A program made the translations under genes and the position numbers. 64,000 nt of DNA from Pisolithus tinctorius (taxonomy: Eukaryota > Basidiomycota > Agaricomycetes > Boletales > Pisolithaceae): assembly GCA_024663395.1 (NCBI GenBank), contig JANFAH010000010.1, positions 1,302,001-1,366,000 on the forward strand. Direction: 5' to 3'. The notes beneath the pieces were generated by a model. That model was not told the origin of the DNA, ran no database searches, and worked only from the letters and a program-made list of their open reading frames with translations. Of this stretch, positions 32,850-44,072 are shown one piece after another (within the stretch, counting starts at the first letter, position 1; each line of letters starts with the position of its first letter).

Positions 32850-34149
32850 TGAAAGAGGCCCCCTATCATGGGTGCAGTGGGAGGTATGTGCAACTTCTGC
32901 ATCTGGCAGATCTGGAATTTCTGACAAGTACAAACACACCATCATGTCATCAACAAGCAGAGGAGGAGGCAGGTGTGGACAATGAAGACACCTTTGTGTC
33001 TGAGTGTTGATCTTCATTGGTGACAGATGAGGGAGGTGGGCAGCTGTTGATGGTTTTGGTAGAGAAGGAGTAGAAATGGTCTAGCCAATCCTCATGGTTG
33101 TCATCCTTGGGCAGGTTGAGTTCCAATTGCAGCCAGTGGGAGAGGCCATCAGGACTGGCATGCTTGTCTGGGGGAATATGCAGGAGTTTGATGAGAAGAG
33201 GAGGACACTGGTGATCCAGCAGTTGATCATTGCATTAGGCTGCAGATCTGGGTTGTTTATCATCCCCTTTATGTATTTCACATCAACCTCCACAGTGAAG
33301 TTAGTGAGACTGAAGATGTATACACATACCACACACAACACATGGAAGAGACCATACAACTCAAGCTTAGCCTGGGAGTAGCAGCTCTCCACTTTGTTGA
33401 GGGTGATGGACCCAAATCAACTAGGGTAGTGCTTGCCATCTTTGCTGAGCTGGTAAAGGATGTAGCCAACTGCAATGACAGAGGTGTCAACTGCTAAAAT
33501 GACTTCATGGCCACACCCATACTTGATCCACCAGAGTGCAGGGGACTTTACAACTTCATCCTTGAGTCATTGCATGGCAGCACATTGTGGCTCATCCCAT
33601 GTGAATGGCATGTCCTTCTGCATGAGTGCAACTGGCAGCTGCATGATTTTGGTGAAGTCTTTGATGAAGATGCAGAGGACACTGCAGATGCCAGGGAAAC
33701 CATAAACCTGGGTCAGGTTGTGGCACTTGGGCCAATTGCAGATCTTCTGCACTTTGCTTTCTTCAGGAACACAACCTTCAAAGGTGCATTTGTGACTGAT
33801 GATCACAGCAGAGGGGGCAGCTAGTATGAACTTCTTTGCTGAGATGGTGGCTTTGATGTTCAGCAAATGCTGAAGGATGCAGTTAATGACTATACAATGA
33901 TTCCAGATAAACCTGCAGACCCCATGGTTCTCTGGGATAGTTTCATATGAACCATCTGCACACTGATAGCAGGTGGTCTCAGACTTCACAAGGATGTCAT
34001 TGATGAAGGGCAAGCTATGATGTGGGATTTCATCCTGTAGCACAAATGTGGTGTCTCCCTGGTAAATGTGGACTGCATTCACATGGCCTTGTGGCAGAGT
34101 GGTGAGCCAATGTGGCTCAAGTAGAGTGCCAAAGGTGGTAAGGTCACAG
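32850..34149 (-). pseudogene. Ty3/Gypsy pol remnant C: RT (second half), RNase H, linker
   Basis: Minus-strand reading. 34,149-33,567 encodes the RT palm and thumb: VHIYQGDTTFVLQDEIPH, ADGSYETIPENHG, a diverged KKFILAAP region, CTFEGCVPEESKVQKICNWP and the DFTKIMQLPVALMQKDMPFT connection. 33,540-33,081 encodes RNase H: EVILAVDTSVIAVGYIL, KVESCYSQAKLELYGLF, FTVEVDVKYIKGMINNPDLQ. 33,080-32,850 continues as an acidic linker (DDNHEDWLDHFYSFS). Stops and frame changes occur near 33,540 and 33,410. It is the downstream part of an element whose upstream RT lies at 35,924-36,119, split by an L2 LTR. Confidence 0.9.
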
Positions 34150-35923
34150 TGTCACACACCAAAGGTGTTGTGGACATGGTTACAGCTGACACTGCCTAAC
34201 TCATCAATGAGTTGCATGCCATGCCATGAATGCTGATGAAGACTAGAGCCATCATGTGTAGAAGGACAGCTGGACATTAGCAGTCATCAGTGCTAGATTG
34301 CAAAGAGGAAGCAAGTTAAGCACCCATCAAAAGTTTTTAGCACCCATATATGGCATTCTGGCTTTCATCATCTCTCCATCATTTCCAAATATCGACTCCA
34401 TTCCCACACTTGCTTATAGTGCTCAGCCATGCAATCCTGCCTTCCAAGTTTGAAAAGGATCCTTGCACCCTATGCATTTCTACAGCACTCCATCCATCAG
34501 ACACTCATTTTGCTAAATCCATCAGATATGGCTGCCTCTTCATCAATCATCTCACTTGTCTCCTTTGCTAGAGACAGTGGCTACATATATATCTGCCAGG
34601 TGTTCCCACCAGCTTCCATCCTGAAGCCCCCTGGTTCATCCCATTGTTGTCAGCCCCATCTCAGCCCATGTAGCTTGGTCAGCATGTTCTCCTTGTCAGT
34701 ACAACATCCAGAAGGACATTCTTTGGTCACCTCAGGTCTGTTACTCAGTTAGAAAGGTCTTAGGTGGTCATTTCAGTCTCCCCACTTGATGAAGCATGTG
34801 GATCATTCCTCCCTGCTCCCTGCAATATCTTTATTCCAATCTCATCCATCATTCTCCCCAAATTGTGACAGCTACAGTATGCCCTGCTGTTCTCCAGTCT
34901 CCTGGATCACATCCATGATGAGTATGACATGCATCTTGCCTTCTTATTGCAAGATACAGCAGAAGACATCCCCCCTTCTCCCTCCCCTCCATCAGTGCCC
35001 CATTCATGAAGCTTTTATTAACTTTGCTGAGAGGACAAATGGGTGGGAGATGCAATCACCTATGCTCTTGTTACCCCACAGACCCCCAATGCCCCAGCCC
35101 TTTGATGCCTGACTCATGCCATCCATTTCTGGATTCAATACTTCCCCATCCAGAAACACCATCCATCTGTCATCCCACCCTTTGATCTAGTGATGTCTCT
35201 GCCGAGATCTGACATGCATCACTACCCCCTAATGTGATATCAGTGTGCTTACTCAGTTTCTGACATTCTTTGACTCATACTGTGATATTTTGACTGTCCT
35301 TGACTTGTTTATTGCTAATACTTACCAATCCTTTTCACTTGCTTACTTTTCATTTCTCACTTACTCATCATGATTACTCATTGCTTACTGTCCTTACTCA
35401 TCACTTACCAAGTGTTTGTGCCTTGTTTGTCATAGGCTGCACTCCCTACAGTATATAATCCCCCCTGTACTTGGCTACAGCCCAAGCAATAAAAAGTCAA
35501 TCAAGCAATCAGAAGTCACTCAAGCAGTCAGTTCAACTCATAACTCATCATCAACAGTTGAGGCTCATTTGGAAGGGTATATCTACCATCATTCATTATC
35601 TGCAGTCCCATTCTTGCTTAGTCAGTAAGTTTTGCTCAGTCATCCTCCCACTCCTGCATGATTCGATGTTGACTTGTGCCAGGAGCATGTCCCATTGAAG
35701 ATTGTCACTCTAGCCAGCATCCCCTTCACATTCATCACTTGATCACCTACTCCTGCAAAACTCATTGATGACTTGTGCAAGGAGCACTCTTTTTTTTTGA
35801 AAACACCCATAATTGATTTTTCTGCCCTCCAGGTTCTGCAGAGGTAATCCACCACTTGCATTTTTGTTGTCTTTGGTGTTGTGTTTGGTTGGTTTTCACT
35901 GCCTTTCCACACTTTGACTCACA
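34150..35923 (+). mobile_element. Full-length L2 LTR (solo) inserted in Gypsy C RT
   Basis: A 1,774-bp block from TGTCACACACC to CTTTGACTCACA, the same unit as 5,871-7,655 in opposite orientation. It splits the Gypsy C RT between HMLHIDSC and DLTTFGT. The flanking 4-mers are ACAG and GCAG; the mismatch is at a CpG position of the inferred target. A TATA-like tract (cagtatataatcccc) lies near 35,450 and AATAAAA near 35,490. The open frame 34,786-35,112 resembles 7,023-6,763 in the other copy but has no known family. Confidence 0.85.
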
Positions 35924-36119
35924 GCAGGAATCAATATGAAGCATGTGCTGGTCATACCCAGAGTAGAGGTCCATTGTCACATATACCCCATAGCCAGCAA
36001 AGGATTCTGTGAGATGTTTAGGGGCTTTAAGTCATGCATGAGGGAAGATACTTCCTGTCTTTCTTTACTACACAGAACCAGCAAGGGTGGTAGGACACTG
36101 TGGAAGGATTTCAGATAGG
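35924..36119 (-). pseudogene. Ty3/Gypsy pol remnant C: RT N-terminal part
   Basis: The minus strand encodes HLTESFAGYGVYVTMDLYSG followed by YDQHMLHIDS, a Gypsy RT palm segment in which the first catalytic Asp (MDL) is kept. Upstream it degrades, with stops near 36,075. It continues across the L2 LTR at 34,149. Confidence 0.88.
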
Positions 36120-36454
36120 ACTTATTTGGTTTCAGGCTGGAGAGGTACAGGCCAAGTAACTACAGGTTTATATACTGGAGACAGACTATTGTATGGAGAC
36201 TGGTAATGCTGGTCTCACAAAGATTGCTAAGATGATTGGTAAGAACCATATTAGTAAGGTATGACTAAGACAACCAGAGACTGGGACAGAGATGAGGGCA
36301 GACCAGGGATGAAGCCAGTTGGTCTCAACCAAAATGACACACTGAAAAGCAGTGCCAACTGTGCTAGACTACTAGAGGTAAGGGTTGGCAAGGCTGAGGC
36401 CAGACTGAGTGAGAACAAGGCCAAGTCTGGCCAGGGTTGAGGCATGGTTATGAC
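36120..36454 (-). repeat. Truncated LTR of family L3
   Basis: The minus strand starts TGTCATAACCATGCCTC at 36,454 and follows the L3 LTR through its TATA-like tract (gtatataaacctg) to about 36,120, where it joins the Gypsy C RT. The last third is missing. Confidence 0.7.
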
Positions 36455-36782
36455 AATTACCCCTCAAGTCTACTCAATAGCTAAGGCCAAGCTTTAGGCT
36501 ATCCCTGGCCCCTGTCCCAGACCTCTCCCTGGCTTGCATAAGGGTACAGCACATAAGTTGAGACCAAGGGAGGTAGATCCAACTCCAGACTGGCTTCCCC
36601 CTGTGCAGACTCTGAGACTGGTCAGTTTCCTGCACTACCAGTCTTGTTCCTGTGCTCTCAGCCTTGACCCTGGGCCTCCTGACTTGGCCCCTGACTTCTG
36701 GCCCCAACTCCATCCAACTGGACTTAGCCCCTGTTACCTGGACTTGAAGCCTGGTCACCCAAGGGTAAATGCATACTTGACA
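36455..36782 (+). repeat. LTR-like 3' segment, L3-related
   Basis: A Cys/Pro-codon-rich, CpG-poor block full of ctggactt..ccctg words, ending cttgaca at about 36,782, like the L3 3' end. The 5' border is unclear. The open frames on both strands are by-products of the composition. Confidence 0.4.
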
Positions 36783-37149
36783 AGAACTCATACCTTCATT
36801 AGTTAGGGAATTAAGGGACTGGTCCAACAAACTTGGTCCTCCAAAATCACCGCAGACACTGCTGAGCACTCCACTATCAACTCCCATTCAAGCTCAGCTT
36901 CCTGCTCTGGCACCAAGTTTACAGCCAGAGGACCACATTCCACTCCAGCCTCTAGCATTCACCATGTTGGCACTCACATCAGTGGGGCTTGCCCTCCCTC
37001 TCCAGACTACCTTATCTCATGGTTTCAATATCAAAATGTCTACCCAGACAACCCCATATATGTTGATGGCAAGCCTGCACCCTCCTCACACACAAAGCCA
37101 GCTTGTTTGACAGTAGTTCACTTGCTGAAGTTTCACATTCAATCTTACA

Positions 37150-37919
37150 ATTTTTGGTAGGACATCACCAACATTGTTTCTGACTCTGAGCCAGATGAGT
37201 TCCTTTCACCTCATGTGCAGTCTTGCAGCCAGGAGGAAAATGTCACAGGTGATGTGGTGGGTGTTGCTGATAAGAAGAGTACAAGCAAACATACTCAGAA
37301 AGACAAGGTAAGTCTCACCTCATCACTTCTCTGGTAGCAGAGCCAAACCTAAGTACATCAAGGATGACCTTCTACCTGGCTGCACAACTGACAATGTATG
37401 GTGACAACTTTTTATTTCTGCCCTTGAACACTTCACTGCTGCTTGTGACAACCCTTGGAGCATCCAAACTGATAAGTTCAGGTCAGTCCTGCAAGTGATA
37501 TGGGATATGGGACATGGGAGTAAGATCAAGCATACCATCACAACTGATGGACCTGTTTTCCATATTGTAAGTGCTGTTGTGAGATATTACTGCATGCTAA
37601 TGCTCCTCTCATATGGGGCTAAACAGAATCTGAATAACCAGCACAGTAGGTTTGCTGCAGCTGCAGTAGTTGTCATTACATCAGTTTTTGCCAATAACAT
37701 CAACTTCAATGACCTTGAACAACATGCCAAGTTTGCAAAGGCATGGTTCAAGAAGAACTGTATTCCATTCAGACAAAGCAAAGGGACCAATAACAAGGTA
37801 TAAACCCTTTCACTACATGTGTATCAAATTTCACTGACAGGTCAAAGGCATGGTCTGGATTGTGGTGGGCACCCCTGGCTGGCCCTTATGCAACACTTGC
37901 ATTAGCTTGCACTGCAGTA
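37150..37919 (+). pseudogene. Hypothetical family F, second copy, part 1
   Basis: The plus strand reads DITNIVSDSEPDEFLSPHVQ...KSTSKHTQKDK up to a GTAAGT donor at about 37,309, then after an AG acceptor AKPKYIKDDLLPGCTTDNVW, one stop (37,399-37,401), then FISALEHFTAACDNPWSIQT, VLQVIWDMGHGSKIKHTITT, FAAAAVVVITSVFANN and FAKAWFKKNCIPFRQSKG before another donor near 37,799. It continues at 39,495 after the inserted P3 element. Same family as 27,524-30,216; function unknown. The DLLPGCT..NVW start of the second block is a pattern I associate with expanded mushroom gene families. Confidence 0.5.
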
Positions 37920-37980
37920 CAGTGGCTCAAAAAACTGTCCACATGTTTGTATGTTTTACATTAGTTATGACTAAATACAA

Positions 37981-38010
37981 TAACCCCTAACCCTAGCCCT
38001 AGCCCTAAAT
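37981..38010 (+). repeat. Telomere-like CCCTAA tract in P3 left arm
   Basis: taacccctaaccctagccct then agccctaaat: about four CCCTAA/CCCTAG units, 60 bp inside the left end. Mirrored at 39,403-39,430. Confidence 0.8.
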
Positions 38011-39402
38011 CATGAGTGTATGAAATAAGGTACTTACACTTGGCTTTCTATTGGTCCATGAATCAAGTGATTTGGATAGGAATTGATAGAATAGCAGCCA
38101 TTTGAAAATGTCATGTCATGCAGACAGTTTTTTGACTTAAAGTTTTGGTTACATAGTTTTGAGTTTAACAAAGTTTAAAATGCTGTGAAGTGCTTACTAA
38201 TGCTTACATGGTATATCACATGGTCTATTTGATGATTTGTCATCATACAAACAATGCCAAACAATGAATTGGGACCATCAAGGCTCCCTCTTCTACCCTA
38301 ACTCATGAAACCATCCTCCTTGTCCATCTGGGCAACTTTCTCAGAGTAATCCCCATAAATATTGGTGCCCACTACAGTAATGTCATCAGGGTATATGTCC
38401 AACACAATCAAACCCTTAAAAAATCTGCTTTCAGTCATCCCTGTGCTGTTTCCCCCACCCATACCTGACATACTAATCAGTACTGAGAATGCTGGAAATG
38501 CCATGGAGGTCAATCCAGCACATCAGGAAATGATGAATGAACAAAACACCTTTTAACCAGTGCATTTTCACCACAGTGCAACTAGTTTCAATGCTGGGGT
38601 GAGACAAAACATTCCTGTGCACTTCAGGTGGCATGGGAAGCATAGCTAGACTGTGCTCTCAGCTGACTGTGGATGACTGAGAATGGGTGACTTGGCTATA
38701 TAAGACCATAGGTAATACTCAGGGCTAGATGGAGTGATGGAATCTCCCTCCTAATAGTTCAGTGGACTATCCCCCCCAGGGCACCTGGACCATAATGAAG
38801 AGTTTTAGTCCACCCTAGCCCTCAACCCAGCACCCCTGAGGTGGAAACCCACCAGATAAGAGGTGATTGGATTGTTGGTCATGTTTTACAGTGCCAGATT
38901 AACCATCATGGCATTTTCAGCATTCTCAGTACTGATTAGTATGTCAGGTATGGGTGGGGGAAACAGCACAGGGATGACTGAAAGCAGATTTTTTAAGGGT
39001 TTGATTGTGTTGGACATATACCCTGATGACATTACTGTAGTGGGCACCAATATTTATGGGGATTACTCTGAGAAAGTTGCCCAGATGGACAAGGAGGATG
39101 GTTTCATGAGTTAGGGTAGAAGAGGGAGCCTTGATGGTCCCAATTCATTGTTTGGCATTGTTTGTATGATGACAAATCATCAAATAGACCATGTGATATA
39201 CCATGTAAGCATTAGTAAGCACTTCACAGCATTTTAAACTTTGTTAAACTCAAAACTATGTAACCAAAACTTTAAGTCAAAAAACTGTCTGCATGACATG
39301 ACATTTTCAAATGGCTGCTATTCTATCAATTCCTATCCAAATCACTTGATTCATGGACCAATAGAAAGCCAAGTGTAAGTACCTTATTTCATACACTCAT
39401 GA

Positions 39403-39430
39403 TTTAGGGCTAGGGCTAGGGTTAGGGGTT
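39403..39430 (-). repeat. Telomere-like TTAGGG tract in P3 right arm
   Basis: tttagggctagggctagggt then taggggtt, the mirror of the left-arm tract. Confidence 0.8.
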
Positions 39431-39494
39431 ATTGTATTTAGTCATAACTAATGTAAAACATACAAACATGTGGACAGTTTTTTGAGCCACTGTA

Positions 39495-39810
39495 TACTAA
39501 TATAATCCTCACACAGGTTTGTTGAGTTCTGACATTAGCTGCCAACAGCCAGATCACATTCAAAACCTCCAATTCAGGCAACATCTGGACTGCTGTCATT
39601 CTGAAAGGAAACCAGTATGAATTTAACAACACTGTCTGGGGTGCAGCAACAAGACATTGCCTCAAACCAATCAAGCATTTGTCTGATGAGAACTTCATCC
39701 TTATTATTGAAGACACTTAGAAGTACATTAAGAAAAACATGGTAGCAGGTACTGCCACAGAATTGGATGAAGAGGACAGTGACTACCAGGACCTATTCAC
39801 ATTTTGTTGA
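39495..39810 (+). pseudogene. Hypothetical family F, second copy, part 2
   Basis: Continues the gene interrupted by P3: TFKTSNSGNIWTAVILKG, NNTVWGAATRHCLKPIKHLS, DENFILIIEDT, one stop (39,718-39,720), then KYIKKNMVAG and an acidic end (ELDEEDSDYQDLFTF) closing near 39,810. The WGAATR word corresponds to EQNWGTSTHNY in the copy at 27.5 kb. The downstream stretch 39,811-40,130 shows no gene. Confidence 0.5.
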
Positions 39811-40129
39811 CAGTAGGTCTTCCCCAACCATACCTATTTTATTCATTATTTACTGACCATTATTTTTTACATCCATTCACAATCATATGCTCTGCATCTT
39901 TTTTGTCAACCATTCTATTTAGTATGATTTGTATCTAGCATGGTGTGACAATCATATTTGGATTGTGTGTCTCAGCAAGCTTGTGTGTTTGCTTCAGTTC
40001 TATTAGCTGTGAAGTCTCACAAGATGAAAATTGTGAGAGATCTAAAAGCTCTCTTAGTTGCTAAGATTATTCAGACAATGATTGACAGAGCACTATTTCA
40101 TCTCTTAGGAAAATGTGGTTTATTGAACT

Positions 40130-41830
40130 TAGAATAGAATTTAAGGTACATATATGCATAAGATCAAATAAGTGTAAACTAGACTTTTGTCAATTTACTG
40201 ATTCTAATCTTTTTTATCTCTATGTCTTATAGTGCAAATACCATACAGTACACTTCATGCAAGTGAGCTTGAGAGAATCCCAACCAACCTTACAGGAGGG
40301 CTGGGTTGTTGATGAATGTAAAGTGTATGTGCACACAGCCAACCATTAATCTGGGTTTCACTCCATCATGCAACCTTCATCATCAAATACAGCTGCAGCT
40401 CACTTCAATAGTACATAGCAATTTAGTGTTCTAACACCAGATACAGCCCAATGCCAGGCAATATGACTAGAGGCTCCACCCACTGTTCACTAGACAATGA
40501 TTATGCCAGACTGGCTTACACACCACCATGTGACTGCACAGGGTGGCCACAGCCCCTCAGGTTCATCCCCAGCATCCTGAAGCAGTAATGCGACAACACC
40601 ATGTGGGGGGACATTATATGCTGTGAAGTTCCTTACAGCAGTGCCATTGTTGGAATGAGCCCAAAGATCCTACAAGGGTATATTGTCTGGTACGGGGAAA
40701 AGCTTCATTCAAGAAATCCGGCTTACCCTAACAGAATACTGAATACCTGCTCGAATCCACGGAGATTCGGTCAGATTGAAAAACATCGTCGCTGGCTCGT
40801 CCAATGTATTGATCTGTGGTCGATTCACATGATGAGATGGGAGGTTATTTCTCAGAGCGAAAAGAGATACTTGCCAACATAAACACCGTCCCGTTCTGAC
40901 TCTCTCCACTCCAATACTGCGCAGGATGTGTATTGTTGCTAATGTAGTCCGGCTAGAAGATTTCGACAAGTGAGTGAGTAACTCTATCGGAAAAAACACC
41001 ATAGTTACATTAATGCCCCATCTGAAGGGAGTAACACCAGTGCCGACGACTGGATCTTGGTTAATGGCTATAATTTCACGGTTCGTGAGAATCTCTATCG
41101 TCTGATTACTGGCTGTTTCTAGCTGTTCTCGTCGAAATCAATGAACGAAACACGCAGTTCCGAGATATGCAGTCCGTACATCGGTGCCAATTAATAGCGG
41201 AGATTTCATCAGAGCCCAGGCGGTGAAGTGAGTTTTGGATTCTTCGTATGTCAAATTTCCATTTCCACTGAAGAGCAACGAAGTTAGCTTGCGATAGCAT
41301 CACAGCTTTTCACTTACATTTGGAGCTATAGGAATGTCAATTTGTGAGTTTTATCAAACAGACACACAAGAGACAAGCCGTTGCTTACCATGTCCATGTC
41401 ATTATGTCCGTAGAAATCGCTTGCCCAAGAATAGAAAGAATTTCTACAAAATCTCGTTAACGAACCCAAGACCACATTGTAGGCGAGGCCCCCTACTGAT
41501 TAATGATGAAAGCGACAGATTTCCAGAAAGGCACTGCAAACGCTCAATACACGCATACGCGCAAGCACAGAAATTCATTGAACGCACCAAGATCGCCGGC
41601 AGTCTGGGCATTTCGTCGTCAAGATCAGTTCCACTCCGCTAGTATACGAAAACATACCCGCCAGCTCTGACCGTATCTCTTCCCCCACAGCCATACCTGC
41701 TCCTGTACACGAGGGCATGAACGTTGGCTTCCAACACAAAATGTCTCACGCATACCCTTCCCCATTCGCACAGGGACAAAATGAGAGGCGGTTTCCCCGT
41801 AGACTTGGATAAGTCAGGATACAGCATTTG
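40130..41830. repeat. Segmental duplication, inverted copy of 1-1,690
   Basis: Reverse complement of the left edge of the window. From about 40,720 upward it is CpG-rich, and below that CpG-poor, with the change inside the GH27 coding region. It contains dispersed repeat R1 (reverse) at 40,190-40,330. Confidence 0.85.
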
Positions 41831-42922
41831 CCATGCGCGCATATCCTAGGACAGGCTAAGGAATTGAGTGGCAGCAATGTGGAAGTACACGCACGACCCA
41901 TGATATTCTCCCTCGTGATGTTGTCAAATGGAACGGCACAGTTGTCGTACCTACAAATGGAAAGTATAGGTGCTTAAGCATGCAAAATTCGTAGTATCGT
42001 ACTTCAAGTAGTCAAAGCCCCATTCATCCTGAAACAATTTCGCATCTCTGGTCGCGGTTCAGCGGAAAGGATCATTAGAGCGCGATCGAGCGCACCTTGC
42101 CTCGTTTTCGTACGATCCAGGATAGAGTTGACAAGTAAACCAGCCAGCGTCACTGTACTTGATAATGACAGGGGTTAATAAAGTCGCTTTTAGTGTTGCT
42201 GGGCTGTGCAACCCACGATTCCAGCGTTCCTATGAAACAGTTTAGGTCTGAGAATGGGATCTGAACTAGGAATGATTTGGAAACTCACAATCCCAAAGCA
42301 TGAATGTTGTCCGTCAGTGTCTTCATGCCAGATGGGAATTTGGTTTGATCTGACGAAGTGAGTCACTCTATATATAGCCCAATTCCCCACTAGCAGAGCT
42401 TACTCGCAACGATATCGCCGTCAGAGTTGCGCTGTTTCGCAGCGTAGCAATCATCAATGTTAACGTAGTGGTATCCTGCATCCTGGGGAGACACGAAAGT
42501 GAATCTCTGCGTGCCCGAAAGTACGTTTGCGACGATTACGCCACGCACCGCTAAGCCCAGGGATATCATAAGATTGGCATTTTTGATAACAATGTCCTCG
42601 CTAATGTTGCACTAAGATAGGGAACCTGCTCGTCAGCCAGTACGACGAAATGGATCGTGTGCAGGAGATCTACATGGTATGCATTCCAAGCTTTACGATC
42701 CAAGGTAAGTTTGTGTCAGTTCCAGTTGTGTACGCGGAAACGGGACCAACGAACTGTTAAAACCCATCACTGACACGAGGCATCAGAGGTACATTTCATG
42801 ACTGCTAGCAAGGGGTGCTCACCAGGAAGCTTTGCGACTCCCTCACTTGCATGGGCTCCAACTAAAACAGCTGGGGACAACGCCAAGGCGAGCACGAAGA
42901 CAGAAGTGACAGTTGGCTTCAT
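40490..42922 (-). pseudogene. GH27 alpha-galactosidase, near full length, with defects
   Basis: Start taken at 42,922 because MKPTVTSVFVLALALSPAVL is a good signal peptide, followed by GVAKLP. Spliced blocks run WNAYHVDL, EDIVIKNANLMISLGLA, DAGYHYVNIDDCYAAKQRNS (about 42,430-42,490), QTKFPSGMKTLTDNIHALGL, YSDAGWFTCQLYPGSYENEA, LFQDEWGFDYLKYDN (with the nucleophile-type Asp in YLKYDN), NITRENIMGR, CEWG, HFTAWAL, EIIAINQD, LDEPATMFFNLTESPWIRAG and the C-terminal GDEPEGLWPPCAV, stop at 40,490-40,492. Introns are 45-65 bp with GT/AG ends. The LGWNSW motif before WNAYH is missing or disrupted, and a 1-nt shift follows MANAV (about 41,813). The gene is probably non-functional, although most catalytic motifs remain. 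Confidence 0.85.
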
Positions 42923-44072
42923 TCGTTTTGGAATGCCTACATCTGCAGAGACAGAGAAGTTAGTGATCCGTTCATGTCTAGTCTTCGTCACCTTCGACGC
43001 CATTTCGTCGCTAGGGATTGGATATGCAACCCCCTATGGGCGATATACACTCACCAGATAGCAGAGGAGGTGGCGGTGTAGACGGCGCTCGACGGTGCTT
43101 GGCGGTCATAGGAGCTCTGCTACCCAAGTAAGAGTGGGATGAAGAGAGGCTCTGCCGAGTAATAACTAGACTTATAATGGGCGGACTTGCGAAGGGAAAT
43201 CAATGCCCAGATGCCGCGCTTCTACGTCTCCTTACTATTGCTTCGCCGCCAAGACCAGAGGGTTGCACTGATCATGCGTGTCCCATCATTTTTCTGGAAA
43301 CAATTGGGCTATGCAGTCGAGTGGAGTGGATAAATTACTAACTGTGGCCACGCGGGGGACTTACAGGGGCTTGCTTGCACCCCAATTACGAAAACCAGAC
43401 CCCAGAACGGACTGTCCCTAATCGTCAAAGACACCGACAAGCCAATTTACGGATTCTTCCGTGTCTCTGCAACAACCATATCATCACGTAACTGAGACTC
43501 ACTGAGCCTATCTCATGACCAGTATGAAGATAGAGGAGGTAGTGCGAAGGTCTGGCTCACAGAGCTATTACGGTCAACACGACCACCCCATCGGAGTCCT
43601 AGATAGTCTTGCTAGAGTGGCCGCCGAACAGGGATGATAGGACAAGTCCAATATGGGTGCGCAACGGTTTAACTTCATTCCACGCCACTTCGGGGAAGGT
43701 GCCTTCCAGTGTGGGGCCGAATACAACCAGCTAATTCGGGAGGTGACTGCCCATCTCGCACGGCACTGGCGTTTGTACTTGGGAAGCGCGGCCCTGGACA
43801 ACGGTTCTCGCAACTGATAACGATCATCAACTTCATCGCATCTTTATACTGGATATATAAAACAACACCCATGCCCAGCATCCATCCGACTGGGTGATAG
43901 CGAAATACGTAACGTTCGAGATTGATAATATTGGTATTGCATGCATGCGGGTACGAATGCGACAATGTGCGCGATGAAAGCCTATATATACGAAGTGGAG
44001 CAAAATTCCACCAGTCACTGCGACGCGTCATTATCGTCGCGCAAGCAGAGCTGCTCACTCGGTCTTCTCTTT
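42923..44072. other. Intergenic, CpG-rich; GH27 promoter side and PSD 3' side
   Basis: Between the minus-strand GH27 start and the minus-strand PSD stop. Contains a TATA-like cttataatggg near 43,170. Open frames within 43,574-44,018 overlap on both strands and show no motif. A tatatataaaac-like AT tract occurs near 43,850. Confidence 0.4.

Larger units (their letters stand above)
37920..39492. mobile_element. Palindromic DNA transposon P3 with long inverted repeats
   Basis: Starts CAGTGGCTCAAAAAACTGTC, ends with its complement at 39,492, and is flanked by TA (37,918-37,919 and 39,493-39,494). The arms are about 600 bp or more and include a telomere-like tract near each end. It is distantly related to P1: both share an inner stretch around actaatcagtact and a frame encoding tnIYG/TSIW-like residues next to an aactcatgaaa..catc word. 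It is 1,573 bp, nearly the same length as P1 (1,569 bp). It interrupts a family F gene. No transposase. Confidence 0.9.

Noticed and set aside
37981..38010. Chromosome end
   Set aside because: The tract is about 30 bp, is mirrored inside a TA-flanked element, and unique-looking sequence continues on both sides.
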